From: Aradus depressus
Taxonomy: Eukaryota > Arthropoda > Insecta > Hemiptera > Aradidae
NCBI GenBank assembly: GCA_963662175.1
Contig: OY759221.1
Coordinates: 25,035,027-25,099,026 of the forward strand
DNA: 64,000 nt
Reading direction: 5' to 3'
Position numbers and translations under genes: made by a program. The notes under the pieces are model-generated. The model ran no database searches. It had not been told where the DNA came from and was given only the letters and a program-made list of their open reading frames with translations. Shown piece by piece: positions 1 through 12,492 of this stretch. Numbering within the stretch: position 1 is the first letter of the stretch; every line of letters starts with the position of its first letter.

Positions 1-2256
1 CTATAAATTGTCTTGTTAGCATACAAAAATTACAAAATATATGCCTGGGAAAGCATATTTTTGGTGATGCATCATTAACTTTTCTGTTGATAGTAGGTGA
101 TCTATTGCATTATTTCACTTGAATCTGAGTAGATATTTTTATTTCAAGACATCTGTACAAATAGTTAACTTTGATTATGTACACTTGTATTGAAATTAAA
201 ATTTACGTATATTAGATATGAAAATTGTTTTAGTCTTTCTCAGTTGCGCATTATATTATGTGGTCTAAACTTTCAAATAAGGCGAAGATCTCTCTATTAA
301 ACATTAAATTGCCTAAGAAAATAAATCGCGTTTAGTTCTAATATTTAGATCTTTGTGTCGGTGTCGAACTTGAAGAAACATTCAGACGCATTGTATATCG
401 ATTGTTAAAATGTTCAAAAAATTGATGGGTAAGCTGAGAATATTTTTCACTATTGTAAAGTCTTTATTCAATTAACATAATAGAAAATTACATACAAAAC
501 ATATATACAATAATGTGACCTTTTATGAAGACAAACTCAATGGCCTAAGCCGTCTTGAGGAGTCTAGATTTACATAAATAATATTATCTTATAAACTTAT
601 AATCTTATTTCTTATAAACTTACTAACAACAATTTTTTCTTTCTAAAATGAAAATAAAATAATAAATATATCTTTGTTCCTATTTATTTATTTATAATTC
701 ACAGTTTCTGAAATCGTAAGCCTCTTTGCAATAATTTACCAGTAGTTGCCTTTACCTTTTAATAATATTCTTCACTGTTTCCTTATAATAAAAAAAAAAA
801 AAAAAGTAAAATATATGGTTTGACTTACAGGACTTTCTTATATCCAGTAAATTTTTCTTAAATTTGTGTTTTACTTATGAAGAGAATATCTCTTGTTTAA
901 GGCCGCTACTGACATGAACCAGTTTCGGAATACTAATATAGACTATCTTCTAGTCTCCTCTGATACCAAACATTACTTTTAACTCTTCCTTTCAGTATAT
1001 TTTGTTCATTTGAGGAAACATGGACGATTGGAGATTTCATAATGGTAATTTTTTGTTAGAATCAATTTTTCGATTGGCTAATTATTTTCGCCCAAATCAA
1101 TGAAAAGTCTATTAATAAATAAGGTTTTAAGGAGTTCGAAAAATGTATTTAATATAAAAACGTGCCTTACAACTGTTAATTGAAGAGAATTGTGGTGACT
1201 CAATAACCAAACCAGTATCAGGTAATATCGTTCATTTACTGCAACAGGGACATAACTCAAAAACTGTGATTTTCTAGGAGAAATAATTCAAACTTTTGAC
1301 GTGTATTAACTTGATGCATTTGTTCGAAAATAACTTAACATGTTTTATTGAAAGAATACAATGTAAAAGAAAAGAAAATGTACACAGCTATAGGCCTTAC
1401 TGAGATTTCCCCCTTAACCTCATAACTACCCTCACTTCGAATTATGACATTCTTGCAGCAATAATTGTTTTCTCGGCGAGCAATTGAAGCTCAGATGTGT
1501 CGTTCTAATCGCTAAAAGTATATGTGAGAATGGTTCTTCTATACCCATAACTCAAAAACGCCCATTTTTGAGTTATGTCGTTGTTGTAGCAAATGAGTGA
1601 TATATAGTTAGGTCCCAAAGTAAATTGGTCTGGCAAGGCGGTCTTAAAAAAATGTATTTAATATTGAAATGAGCCTTTAAGTTTTCTATACAACATATAT
1701 GAAGAGATTTTTGATTAAGTCATAAATATAAGCTGTATCTTTTCGACCAAAATCTTATCAGATTTAAGTTAGCACATGTGACATCTTCATATAAAATTTT
1801 TACGATCATTGCTAAGTTAACGCTCTCACAAAGTTCCAGTATCATACAATAACACACCCATAGATACTATATAATATACTATACAATACTATACACATTA
1901 ACCCTCTCAAAGATAGTTCAATAGTATTCTATTTCGAAACGTGAAATTTCGTTGAAAACGTGTTCTCAAATTTTTGCACGATTACTATACTTCCTTGTAT
2001 AAGAAAGTAAATAAAGTAATTGTTATAAATATTTAAAAGATTTAGTTGAGATGTGTTTAGTTTAGTTGAGACTCAAGGCCCTTATTATCTTCTCCCATGC
2101 CTTATCATGTTAGTTTAACTGACTAGCAGATGTATCGTATGAATATTCAGTATTGGTATTCTAAAATGAAGGCAATCTAGTGTACCGTCTTCTCTTCGTG
2201 TGTGTTGTGTTCTATTATATTTTCTATTGTTCTAAGAGTTTTGGTTGTTATTAAAG
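1..2256. other. Upstream non-coding region (5' flank or intron of OXR1/mtd)
   Basis: No coding sequence that I can support. It is AT-rich, with a poly-A run near 782-794. Two related blocks, about 1120-1200 and 1640-1690, share a run ending in ATGTATTTAATAT and look like pieces of a dispersed repeat, with an inverted stretch between them (phrases reading 'ACTCAAAAAC' and 'TTTTTGAGTTATG'). A pyrimidine-rich tract at about 2190-2256 ends in TTAAAG and serves as acceptor for the first recognised exon. Confidence 0.6.
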
Positions 2257-2418
2257 GACTGGTGTGTTGACATGTTGAACGCTTTGTGCCCAGATATGCT
2301 GGAGACGCTGAGGGTCAGCTCCCCAAAGCCTGGTCATGTGGAGAGAATTGGCACCCCCTCCTCCCCCCTCCTTGAGAAGTTCCTCAAGATCAACGTGAGG
2401 CACATCACTGATGGACAG
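2257..2418 (+). CDS. mtd: OXR1/mustard exon 1 of this window (start of GRAM-like domain)
   Basis: This exon encodes 54 residues in phase 0, from DWCVDMLNALCPDM to FLKINVRHITDGQ. The C-terminal half matches the OXR1/NCOA7 segment just after LysM, where vertebrate OXR1 reads FLKMNCRYFTDG, and so begins the GRAM-like domain. The family protects cells against oxidative damage; the insect member is Drosophila mustard. The 3' border CAG/gtatgt is a good donor, and the phase fits exon 2. The 5' border is less certain: TTAAAG/GACTGG is preferred, but an AG at 2235-2238 would add a few in-frame codons, and ATG at 2272 could start an isoform. The LysM part is not in the window. The identity is secure; the acceptor is inferred. 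Confidence 0.85.
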
Positions 2419-2520
2419 GTATGTACTTAATATCTCTCATATTCCTAAGCATTTCTTCGACAGTAGATTCATGACGTTGATATTTTCAATTATTCTCATG
2501 GAATTAGTATTTGACGTGCT

Positions 2521-2869
2521 ACAATGATCAGCCAGCAACTTAATTAAATGACAATTCAAACAGCCGTTAATGAGCTAGAATTAATTTTATGCTGCGCCCC
2601 CCTCTTATTCAGAATTTTGAGAGGTTACCTAACCTATTTTTCATATGGGCTTACAGTAATGCTACATGTGAAATTCCATGGCAATCCGACCATTCGTTAA
2701 TAAGCTAACAATAATCTTATGCTGCGCCCCCCTCTGATTCATGATTATTGGGACGTCACACAGCCTATTTTTCAATTTGCCTTTTATGAATACTACATGT
2801 GAAATTCCATGGCAATCCGACCATTCGTTAATTAGCTAGAAATATTTTTATGCTTAGCCCCTCTCACAA
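2521..2869. repeat. 130-bp tandem repeat, about 2.7 units
   Basis: The phrase CGTTAAT-AGCTAG recurs at about 2565, 2695 and 2826, a period of 130-131 bp. Between the repeats sit TATGCTGCGCCCCCCTCT and AATTCCATGGCAATCCGACC in the second and third units. The array ends in a poly-C run. Confidence 0.8.
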
Positions 2870-2891
2870 CCCCCCCCCCCCCCCCCCCCCC
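2870..2891. repeat. Poly-C run of 22
   Basis: An uninterrupted C homopolymer at the end of the 130-bp tandem repeat. The unit already carries a CCCCCC stretch at the matching place, so this is probably an expansion within the repeat. Its length may also be an assembly or polymerase artefact. Confidence 0.85.
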
Positions 2892-3619
2892 TCTCCTTAA
2901 GAATTTTGTGACGCCAGATAGCCTAAAACCTTGCCGCAGAACCATGCTATCCATCCCATTCGAATCCATTCTGTGGTTTTGGAGGAGAACAGTAACAACG
3001 CGAAAAGCAACTCTCATTTATAAGTAGTAGTGATAATTATTCATAGAAGTAATTCAGTCTACAAAACATCTGTCAATTAATTTCATATTGGTTTCTCATC
3101 CCCTCTTCCATTCCCAAAGGTTCCTTAGGTTCCTTTTTGTACTATTTAAAATTATATCATTTTGGAAAATTTGGAAAAACTATTGGTCTTAACAACCGAT
3201 ATTATAGATTCCATATTAGAGAAGATGGTACAACAGGAATAACAACACATAAACACTTTTGATAGAACATATTTTTCTGAAGAGAAAGGTACAAGGGATT
3301 ACTGTTGACATGGTTGACTTATACCGTTTTGAACAAACAAGAATGATAAAAAAAACGAGTTACGTCCTTAATATCGACTATTTGTACCAAAATGTAAAAA
3401 TCGACCTTTTTGAACCCTTTTCATCAATGATCACAGTATTGTTCAGTTGAATTATTAACATTATCCGTATTTTGTTGTGTGAAAACTTTTTTCTTATTAC
3501 AAATTTTATGAGAAACCCTTTTGACATACAATGAAATCGAAGACCAAAAAATTTTTGTTCACATAGCTTCTTCGTATCCTACGGATATATGAGGTGCAAA
3601 AAAAAGGGGGCATATATCA

Positions 3620-4425
3620 AAACGTTCCAGGACTTTCTTGGCAGCCTTAGTTGTGGCTTTTCAGATGCTGCTAGACGCTTTTGGGGATGAATGTCTGAGT
3701 CGATCACGGTGACATAAGTGGCACAAGAGGTTCAAAGAAGGCCTGACATCGTCAGAAGACAATCCTTAGTTCAGGACGCCCATCAACTTCGACTGACAAC
3801 GACCATGTTGCCAGATGAACGTTCTCGTGCGATTAAATCCGTGAAATGACAGAGGAATGCAACATTTCATTTGGCTCATGTCAAGAAATTTTAACTGAAC
3901 AACTGCAGATGCGCCAAGTGGCGACAAAGTTTGTCGCGAGACTGTTGATTGAGGATCAAAAACAACACCGAGTTCAGGTTTGTCAGGAACTTCTTGAAAT
4001 GGAAAATGATTATGAAAACTTTTTGAAATGTGTCTGGGGACGAGACGTAGGTTTATGGCTACTACGTGGAAACAAAGTTCCAATCATCACAATGTAAGAC
4101 AAAATCCTCTCCAATGCCCAAAAAAGCTCCTCAAATCAAATGTCAAGGTCATGCTCACTGTTTTCTTCGATTGGAAGGGTGTTGTCTACTACGAATTTCT
4201 TCCACGAGGTGAGACAATTAATCGTTTTCGTTACCTTGAAACCCTGAGATGTTTGCGCGAGGCTGTGAGGAGGAAGAGAGCTGAGCTGTGGCGAAATGGG
4301 GAGTAGGTGCTGCAACATGACAACGCGCCTGTTAATTCTGCGTTGCTCATTCGCGATTATTGCACAAAAAACGCCATGGCCGTCATCCCTCAGCCCCCGT
4401 ACTCACTAGACCACCAGTAGACGTG
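3620..4425 (+). pseudogene. Decayed mariner-family transposase
   Basis: Shifting frames give peptides in the order expected of a mariner transposase: FGDECLS with KWHKRFKEG (about 3670-3745), EECNISFGSCQEILTE and the LLIEDQKQHRVQVCQELLE stretch (3846-4010), GDET followed by a stop (about 4040), VKVMLTVFFDWKGVVYYEFL (about 4140-4200), EAVRRKRAELWRNG, HDNAPVNSALLIRDY and PQPPYS. Known mariners are DD34D enzymes. Here the first Asp (GDET) and second Asp (HDNAP) are visible, and the third lies in a changed YSLD context. In-frame stops and several frameshifts rule out function. I did not find terminal inverted repeats, so the true ends of the element are unknown. An old, dead DNA transposon. Confidence 0.9.
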
Positions 4426-4859
4426 GCTATGGAACATTGAAACACATCATATTGAGTAAAAACATGGTGATATGATATTTAACATCAAGGTTTCTACAGG
4501 CCTCAGAAAGAACCAACCGTAGATGCTAAGGAAAAAACCGCAATCATCGGAAGCCACATCAGAGACAAACTTTAACCTTTTTTTAATGTTTTCGTTTATA
4601 AGTTCAAAATTTGATAATCTGCTTAGAAACCTCATTAAATTAAAAAAATATATATACATTTATTGATTGAAATAGAAGTTCTATTTTAATAAGCAAAAAA
4701 CACAAAATCATAAGTTCCAAAATTAGGTTATTTTCCTGCACCGGATTATATACGGGGCCATTTAAAAAAATATAAATAGAATCTGTAAAAACTTTTGTTT
4801 GTAGTTTAATATTCTGAGACAAAACGCGGGATTTTTTCAACGACCTTTTTAAGAAGAAA

Positions 4860-5515
4860 AAAATTGTCTGTTAAACACCGGCAATGTACCAGACGAATTA
4901 ATCAATTTACGTTCGACTTACAGAGGGGCTTCTACATCCTCATACTAAAATTTTGTGTCGATAAATTCATTACATCGGCAGTTACTAGGGTTTTTGAATT
5001 GAGCACCCTTCTCTGAACCCTTCCCTTGTCAGATATTGCTGAAACTCAACATGGTTATGTCCTCAATGGGTTTTGACTTTAAATATGAAATTTCATGTCG
5101 ATACATTCAATACATCGGTAGATATGGGAGTTTTTGAGTAAAGCCTCTCCCCCAATCTCTCCTTCCCTTTGACCGACTTGGCTGAAAATCGATAGATCTC
5201 GTTTTTATGGGCTTTTGGTCACACATATAAAATTTCGTGTCGATACATTCATTCTATCGGCTGTTATTAAGGTTTTTATATTGAGCCTATTCCCTAATCC
5301 CCCCCCCCAGTTCTGAATTCTCGTATAAAATTTTCTGTTGATACATTCATTCTATCGGGAATTGTGTTCACAAACATACAGACTTTTTTTTTTCATATAT
5401 CTAGATTTCATGGTATCTAGAGGTCGGAAAACATAAAATTGCGTTGACAACACCGCATCCAATTTTTGATCGATTACAAAACTTCCTCTATACTCCATAT
5501 AGCTGGAGAGGTAAA
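4860..5515 (-). repeat. Repeat B copy
   Basis: It shows three diverged sub-units in the minus orientation, each with TCGATACATTCAT-ACATCGG followed by TTTTTG-GTT-AGCC and pyrimidine-rich CCTTCCC. It ends with ACTTCCTCTATACT, the family's terminal phrase. A 9-C run lies at about 5300. No coding capacity seen. Confidence 0.75.
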
Positions 5516-6203
5516 AAACCAAACATATCTTTATTGTCGCTCATGAAAATTGCCATTTAAAAACTAGTAACTACATCAGTTGTGGTGATTCTAAGTATTG
5601 TAAAACTATAAGTGAAATTTGATCTCTTTATAGGAACACTTAAAAAATAATAATTAAAAATTGTATTTAATTGAGTTCTTGAATTTTCCATTACCTCAGC
5701 TTATATTGAACCTATAAACTGTTCGTATGCTCCAACAAAAACTTCTTCAGCGACCAGACCAACTGATTATAATAATACATTTTCCTACTTTATAAAAATG
5801 TTTTTGAAAATAGAATTAGGAGCATTGACTATTGACAATCCTAGGGATTGTTACATGCAGTTTCCACTTTTTCATATTTTTTAACTATATCGGTCATATT
5901 TTGCGTCTTCGCAAAAATCTTATGCACAGTGTAGATTGTGAACGCTCCATCTAAAATCTAAAGATGAAAATTTTGCTTATAAATATAAATAAATAAAAAT
6001 AATTAGATCAAAATGTTTAGAAATCTTCAATTGGTCCTTTTCATCCTTAGTTCACGTATAATTCTGAGCTTAGGACTTATAATTCTCCACTCATCCGGAA
6101 AATCCCCTCTTATCGTCGCTCCTAAGCTTGAGAAAGCATCTTTACTTTTATTTATTTATTTTTTAAATTTCCGCTTGTGCCACTTGAGAAAATATTAGTT
6201 ACT

Positions 6204-6462
6204 GTGACTCATGTCCGGGGGCTTTAACTACGAGGTAATTTCGCCTACTACCAGAGCGCTCTTTCCTCACTCTGATGGAGATGAGCCTGACTCTACAGTG
6301 GCTATATTTTGTCTGTCCAGATTTATTCACTTAGGGTAGGAGTCTTTAACGAGTTCCTGACATCGTACAGGCTCGGTACCCATTGCTTAAAGTCCCATCC
6401 GAAGGACAGCATGCTCAAGGTTTTATCTCACAGATTAAAAACCAAGGGGCTTCGGCAGAAGA
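6204..6462 (-). mobile_element. tRNA-derived SINE, head missing
   Basis: On the minus strand it carries the family core (GGATGGGACTTTAAGC, the GTACGATGTCAGG-ACTCGTTAAAGAC stretch, and GAGCGCTCTGGTAGTAGGCG) and the CATGAGTCACAG tail. The tRNA-like head is absent. Confidence 0.85.
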
Positions 6463-7079
6463 TAAAAAAAAAATTTATTTAAAGCGTGAATTATCCTTTT
6501 TATCACTGATATCTCTATATCTGTTATTATAATTTTTTTTTTTTTTTGGAAACCAGACTAGAGTACGTCCTTATCGCGTTTCATGAGAAGCAGATAATTT
6601 ACTATGGTATAGTTTTTCCGTGTAAAACTACCATCGCATGTACGTTAAATGTTCCCTGTATCTTTCAATGGAACTTTAATTTAAATTGATACATTATTTG
6701 TCAAAACAGGAACTTGTCTATTATTCCACTTAAAGTATTATTAAAACACTAAAAAATAAATAGTTTATCCATTGTTATTCGACCTCATGCTTCATGTTTT
6801 TGGAGTAATATATCTTCCATAGTTATAGAACTTCGCAATTTCAGTATTTTTGAATTTCGTTCTTTAAAATGGTTTCTCTAGTCACTTGTAGGTTATGTAG
6901 TTTGATTAATTGATAATCAAGGTTAATGTAGATATTTCGCAGCTCTGGTAATTTCCCATTTACTAAAATAAAGTATTTATTTATAGAGCCTCTAAGGCCT
7001 TGGATAGCGTGTAAGCCATCTGTTCACATATATTCACCCATCATTGTTATCTGAAATGAGTGTATCAAAAATAGTTATT

Positions 7080-7380
7080 GTGATTCATGCTTGGGCTTTG
7101 ACTACATATCGCCTACTACCAGAGCTCTCTTTCGTCAATCTGGTGGACACACAAATTTTACCAACCCAGATTTATTTACCTAGGGTAGAGGTCTTTAACG
7201 AGTACCTATAACGAGTACCTAACATCGTACAGGCTCGGAACCATCGTTTAACTGCCCATTCGAAAGACGCTCAAGGTTTTTTCACCTCCCAGATAAAAAA
7301 CATAAGGGCCTCGGGCCGGGTTCCGAACTCGCGATCTTCAACTCAGTAGATGAACAAGCTACCTCTGAGCTACTACTCTC
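7080..7380 (-). mobile_element. tRNA-derived SINE, diverged
   Basis: A minus-strand copy with tRNA-like head (GAGTAGTAGCTCAGAGGTAG), core and tail. A short internal duplication, AGGTACTCGTTATAGGTACTCG, is seen within the core. Diverged from the better copies at 12757 and 36941. Confidence 0.85.
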
Positions 7381-8399
7381 ATCAAAAATATCGTAGTTAT
7401 TAGTCAGTTTCTATCAAGTAATCTTATTTAATTTTAAACTTTGATAGTAAATTCTTTTCTTCTATTTTATTTCTTCATTTTTAGTGTTTAATTGAGGAGA
7501 CCTCTGGTTTCTGTTGTAGGTAACACTATGGACGATTTAATTTTAAACTTTGATAGTAAATTCCTTTCTCTCTTATTTTGCCTGTTTTTATATATATTTT
7601 TTTAATTTTATCTCATATTTAGTGTTTAATTCAGGAGACGTCTGGTTTCTCTTGTAGGTAACACTATGAACGAAAGTGAAACCTCGTAAGTTGTGCCTTG
7701 AATACAAAAATTTATTTTACATACATCTTGTAACACAGTCGCTGATGAATTGTTTAGCTGCTTTGTAAAATTTGGCAAATTTGAATTAAGGAGATTGTTG
7801 TTTGTAATTAAGGGAATATTTTTGTAATTTTTCTGTCTGTTTATGGATAAATTAACCTTGGTAACGACCGAGCTCAAGTACTTCCCCCTCGCACACTCAG
7901 ACTCCGTCTTCTGGGAGGAGGTAGCCTATTTATCTCAGAAATGTTTTCTTCCAATGAGTCCACTGAATCCCATTTCCACTAAATGCTTCAGGTGGCTTTA
8001 TAATGCTATACATGTTCACAATTATCAGAATAAAACATAAACACCTTAACTTTTCTTTTAAGCTAACTCAAAAATTCAAAATAAACATAAATAATTATTT
8101 TTAAAACTAACTAACCTAGACTGCTCCATGTAAAGATACGTACAAGTAGACAGTCAATCTAGAGCTGATTTATTCTATTATAACATATGTTTATACATAT
8201 TCATCACATAATGTTTATCTTCTATTTCGTAATTATCTAAAGGCATTAAATAAAACATTTTAAAAAACTTGCGATTCACCCGTTCAAATTTGTTAACTGA
8301 GCAAGATGGCGTCTATTTTATCTGTCATAGTCTTCGATAAATTAAATATAGGAGTATAAAACAATGTATTCGGTCCGGCGTACGTGCTTTCCACAAAAA

Positions 8400-8755
8400 T
8401 AAGTCGGTGAATCACCAGAAATGTACTTCGCCAGTACGTATAAAAGAACAAAATGTTCGCACTCTCTCTGAACCCAATTAACAATTTGATTGAAATTCAA
8501 TAGGTTCAGTACTTCGACAGTTTTTAGGGTTTTTGAGTTAGGCCCCACAGCGGTTCCCCTAAGGCCGATTTGGTTAAAAATTAATAGATCTGATCCTTAT
8601 TGGGTTTTTGAATCACATATAAAATTTTATGCCGATACATTCATTACATCAGCAGTTATTGGGGTTTTTGGGTTAAGCCGCCCTCTGATTCCTTCTCATA
8701 GTTACAGGAAATTCCGATGAAAACTCAACTTCGAGTTTCTATACTTCGTAAAGCT
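8400..8755 (-). repeat. Repeat B copy
   Basis: The 3'-terminal phrase is present in reverse (TCGGTGAATCACC then GTACTTCG at about 8400-8432), followed by two sub-units with GATACATTCATTACATC and a terminal ATACTTCGTAAAGCTAGGGA. Confidence 0.75.
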
Positions 8756-8788
8756 AGGGAAGGAAAAAAAAAATGTTAAATTGTGTTG

Positions 8789-9115
8789 TGGAAGGCCGAG
8801 TGCGGTGGGCTGTCCTATGAGGAAGTGAACATCTCCTGGCTTGAGAGGCAGGTTTGGAGGAACGTCTCAGTCACAGTTCGTAGGACGGTGTCCATAGGAG
8901 CTATTTGCAGTTCTTTATGAATTATATTGCCTCTCAAGAACCACTGAGACCTAGCCGGAGGGTTTTATTATTTATTGTTTGTAGTTTTCGTATTTCTAAT
9001 AAGAGGCGTTATGTGTATAAAATTTAGATTCAATTTGGGCATAGCGATGGGTGGGCCTTGTCCGAGGGAGGCTGAGATATTTTAATGCTTGTGAAATATT
9101 CCAGAGAATTCAATA
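8789..9115 (+). repeat. Repeat E, copy 1
   Basis: About 330 bp, similar to 15023-15405. Shared phrases are GCTGTC-TATGA-GAAGTG, GAGAGGCAGGTT-GGAGGAACG, TGTCCATA-GAGCTAT, TGCCTCTCA-GAACCA, GTAGTTTTCGT and GAGATATTTTAATGCT. No open frame is kept between the two copies. I do not recognise the family. Confidence 0.75.
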
Positions 9116-9351
9116 ATTTCTTTTAATTCTTTATTTTGAATATTTACAATCGGTATAAACCATAAGTAAATTTGATGTAATAAATTGAATACGAAAAAGT
9201 GATTTCTCAATAATGTTTTATCGAACTTGTGATAATCGTGGATTTTTAGCCTTAAATGGGGGGAGCGAAGAGCCTATAAAGGGATGCAGATTTCATACAA
9301 AGGACCTACTAAAACCTTTTTAAGTTGATCATAAAGTGTACCCCTGAAAGA

Positions 9352-9690
9352 CCTGAAAAGGAGAAAATCTTTGGTCATTTCTCTCTTAATACCTCTAGTT
9401 TGATCTTTCACGATAACATTCTTTTCATTTTTCAACCATGGTTGTTAATAATATTTATTATATATGAGAAATTGTATTTTCCTCATTTCTATTTATACCT
9501 TGGTTGGAATTTGTCAGTTGTTCCAAAAACATTTACCGCTCTATATCAGGAGTTCGCAAATTGAAAAACGCAGACATATTGTGGAAACTTATAATAAATA
9601 AATAAAACAAACTTATTTTATTAAATATTGTCTAATCCACAAAAATGTGTACATAAATTAAATGTCTTAGTTATTATGACTCATGCTCGG
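9352..9690 (-). repeat. One arm of a dispersed inverted duplication (mate at 17995-18350)
   Basis: Reverse-complement reading of 17995-18350 matches this stretch almost base for base, from CTGAAAAGGAGAAAATCTTT to the start of a SINE at 9676. It includes the shared end of the hammerhead-bearing elements (GACAATATTT, AATAAG, TTTATTTA, CACAATATGTCTGCGTTTTT) but no visible ribozyme core. Confidence 0.85.
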
Positions 9691-9980
9691 GCTTTAATAA
9701 CAAGGTCATAATCGCCTACTACCAGAACGCTCTCTCGTCACTCCGGTGGACATGTTCCCGACTCTACTGTCGGAGTCCTAAATTTACCTACTCTAAATTC
9801 AAGTCTTTAACGAGTACCTGACATCGTACAGGCTCGGGACCATCGCTTAACTTCCCATCCAAAAGACGGCCGTTTATTTACCTTCCAGATGAATAAGACT
9901 AAGGGCCTCGGCAGAGTTTCGAACCCACGACCTTGAGCTCAGAAGGCAAGCACGCATACCATTGAGCTACCGGTGCCCTC
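9676..9980 (-). mobile_element. tRNA-derived SINE
   Basis: A nearly complete minus-strand copy. The head GAGGGCACCGGTAGCTCAATGG (box A-like) lies at the high-coordinate end, the box B-like GGGTTCGAAAC at about 9920, then the core and the GAGTCATAATAAC tail. Confidence 0.9.
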
Positions 9981-10120
9981 TTAAATTTCTTATATATTAC
10001 ATAAATAACGAATTTTATTTTATTTTTTTCTTCATCCAAATATATTGGTGCTATGCCATTTTGGGGACAGGTAAATGGGCATTCTCCACAGAAGCTTCCG
10101 TTTTTTTTTTCTTTCATAAC

Positions 10121-10672
10121 TATACGAAGTATAGGGGAAGTTACGTAATCAGTCAAAAATTATATTTTGAGTTTTCACCAGAATTTTTCTGAACTCTTGA
10201 TTCTAAAAATTAAAAAAAAATTAAATTATGTAAATGTGTGTCTGTGAACATGATAACTCTCGATAGAATGAAATTAACGACACAAAATTTCATAATATGT
10301 AAATTCAATACATATTATGTAAATTCAAACACCCAAAAGAGCTACACCTATTAATTTTCCGCGGAATCGGCCAAAATGGAAGGGGATCTAAGGAGGAGGG
10401 CTCGACTCATATATCCTAATAACGTAATGAATGTCTGTGAACATAATTCGCAACAGTATGAATATATCAATACGATATTTTGTTTGTATATCCATAAGAC
10501 CATAAGGACGACACCTATTTATTTTCCGCTAATGGGGTTGGTAGTATGAGGTTTTAAAAGTCTCTATGTAGTTAGCTATTGATATTTAATTCAAACGGTC
10601 GATTGGTTTTGGAGAGAGAGCGAAATATTAATGATTTAATTCATACTGGGGAAGTACATTGCCGGTGATTTT
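10121..10672 (+). repeat. Repeat B copy
   Basis: Starts with CGAAGTATAGGGGAAGTTA and ends with GGGGAAGTACATTGCCGGTG, the two family termini. Between them are sub-units with ATAACTCTCGATAGAATGAA, ACACAAAATTTCATA, CACCTATTAATTTTCCGC and GGAATCGGCC. One of the better delimited copies. Confidence 0.8.
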
Positions 10673-10934
10673 TTGTTTTCATCATAAGAAACCATAAACG
10701 TTTTCATTACGGTTTATTTTATTGATTCCTTCATTACTTCATAATGTTGTTATGTATTCTTGTAATAAAAAATAATATTTTCCATTATTTCCGCCATAAC
10801 TTATATCTATCAAAAGCAAATATAGATTCCAGTTAAGATTATTCTTTTAATATTTAGTAATAATGATTTATATTATAGCCTGTGAGTTAAGGATTATTTA
10901 TAGTTCAATGTCATTGGTTTTTATGCTCTAGCGC

Positions 10935-10955
10935 AGGGGTCGGCAACCCAAGAGA
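10935..10955 (+). mobile_element. Possible solitary hAT-type terminal sequence
   Basis: CAGGGGTCGGCAACCC resembles the common hAT-superfamily end (CAGGGGTCGGCAAAC). I saw neither a partner terminus nor transposase coding nearby, so this is only a fossil end or a chance match. Confidence 0.35.
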
Positions 10956-11127
10956 AACATTATAAGTTTTTTTTTTTAAATACAATAACAAATTATATAG
11001 ATATTTCTATGGTAGTTATCGATTTGCGGAAGTGGAAAAATGAGTGTCCCAATAAAATTGACTGTTTTCTCATAATAAGGATACAGACCTGACCATTTGT
11101 AGTTTGGTGATCCATATTCAGGGAATA

Positions 11128-11365
11128 TTAGTAAATCACCGACTATGTACTTCCTCAACTTGAATTACTTGTAAAAAAATTGTGCTTCCGCTCGCTCTCT
11201 AAACCTCCTTCTTTAAAAAAAAAAACAATATACGTTTCTGTTATGTACTTCTGAAATAATATATAAAATTATGTTATGATCCCTCTGAATCTTTTCTCGT
11301 TTTAAGCCGATTTGAACAAAAATGTATAGGTTTCTTACGCAGTGAGATCTAAATCCAATTATTAA
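11128..11365 (-). repeat. Repeat B copy, degenerate
   Basis: The reverse-oriented end phrase AAATCACCGACTATGTACTTCC is followed by a CTCGCTCTCTAAACCTCC stretch and one diverged sub-unit with AAGCCGATTTGAACAAAAAT. Confidence 0.6.
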
Positions 11366-11383
11366 ATTGTTGGTTGGTTATTA

Positions 11384-11680
11384 GAACTCATGCCCGGGCT
11401 TTTACTACGTGGTCATATTGTCTACTACCAGAGAGCTCTTTCGTCACTCTCCTAAATTTTGCTTACCCTAAATTTTTATTCACCTAGGGCAGGAATCTTT
11501 AACGAGTATCTGACATCGTACAGGCTCGGGACCATTGCTTAACGTCCCATCCGAAGGACGGCGTGATTAAGTTTATTTTACCTCCCAGATACAATAAACT
11601 AAGGGCCTCGGCCGGGTTTCGAACCCACGATCTTGAGCTTAGAAGGCAAGCAGGCATACCACTGAGCTACCGGGGCCCTC
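11384..11680 (-). mobile_element. tRNA-derived SINE
   Basis: A minus-strand copy with complete head (GAGGGCCCCGGTAGCTCAGTGG), box B-like GGGTTCGAAACC, core and AGTTCTAATAACC tail. Similar in quality to the copy at 12757-13097. Confidence 0.9.
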
Positions 11681-12492
11681 GACATATTTTTTTTATTATG
11701 ATGTTTAATATCACACACACCGATGCACAATAAGTTTTTTTTTTATTTTAGAATTCGGGGGGGGGGGGAGTGCTTGCATTTCTGGCCTCCTTGTTGGTGA
11801 CTCATGTGACCTTATATCAATGTATGATTTGTTTTTATTTTTCAAGGTAATATGATATCTGTCAATATATGACATGTATTTTTATGGCCTAATGTCAATA
11901 AAAGTTTTTCATATTTGTTTGTACATTCATCCCTCTCCTGTGTATTTAGGTATTATCAATAAATAAAATAGTTAATTTTTTCAATAAATAATAATTGTAA
12001 TTTTATTACCATTTATGATAGGTAAATAATTCCACATTGCATACTTCATTATTGAACTCGCTTCCTTTGTCTGAATGATAGCATAATACCTATATATTTT
12101 CTCAGCGATTGTTAAAAACAGCTAAAAAGAGTTGTATTATCAATGTAAAAATTATAATAAAAAATGTGTTAAATTTAATGAATTATAAATATATATATAT
12201 AAACTGCCGATGCAATAGAATCGATTTAAAAGCTAGATAAGGAAAGCCAGCTGCAGAGAGAGTTCGTCCATTCTTCCCACGTTAGGAGTAGATGTGGTCG
12301 TTAAGTACAACAAAAAAATTAATGTATAAATTATGAAATTGCTTTAAAATCGGAAAGTGTAGTAGTCCAATCTAATTTTGAGTAACTTGGAATTAGATTT
12401 CTTGACCGCTAACAAATTTTCTTTTAAGAACAATCATTATTATTTTAATTTCTTTTTTTTTTTTGTAATGTTATTTTTCTGTTTTGTTTCAG

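Larger units (their letters stand above)
2419..12492 (+). other. OXR1/mtd intron 1
   Basis: About 10 kb of non-coding DNA. It holds a 130-bp tandem repeat and a poly-C run (2.5-2.9 kb), a mariner fossil (3.6-4.4 kb), repeat B copies (4.86-5.5, 8.4-8.75, 10.1-10.7 and 11.1-11.4 kb), four SINE copies, a repeat E copy (8.8-9.1 kb), one half of an inverted duplication (9.35-9.69 kb) and a possible hAT end at 10935. In 5.5-6.2, 6.5-7.0, 7.4-8.3 and 11.7-12.4 kb I see only AT-rich sequence. The blocks at about 7430-7510 and 7530-7660 are diverged direct repeats ending in AGGTAACACTATG. Confidence 0.75.

Noticed and set aside
410..428. Possible upstream first exon: ATG TTC AAA AAA TTG ATG G followed by gtaagc
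   Set aside because: It ends in phase 1, while the exon at 2257 must be entered in phase 0, so it cannot splice directly; the peptide is too short to test.
3766..4083. 105-codon minus-strand frame
   Set aside because: Antisense shadow of the mariner transposase fossil, which is recognisable on the plus strand.
10890..11160. Minus-strand 60-codon frame near the hAT-like end
   Set aside because: It overlaps repeat B sequence and shows no transposase motif.
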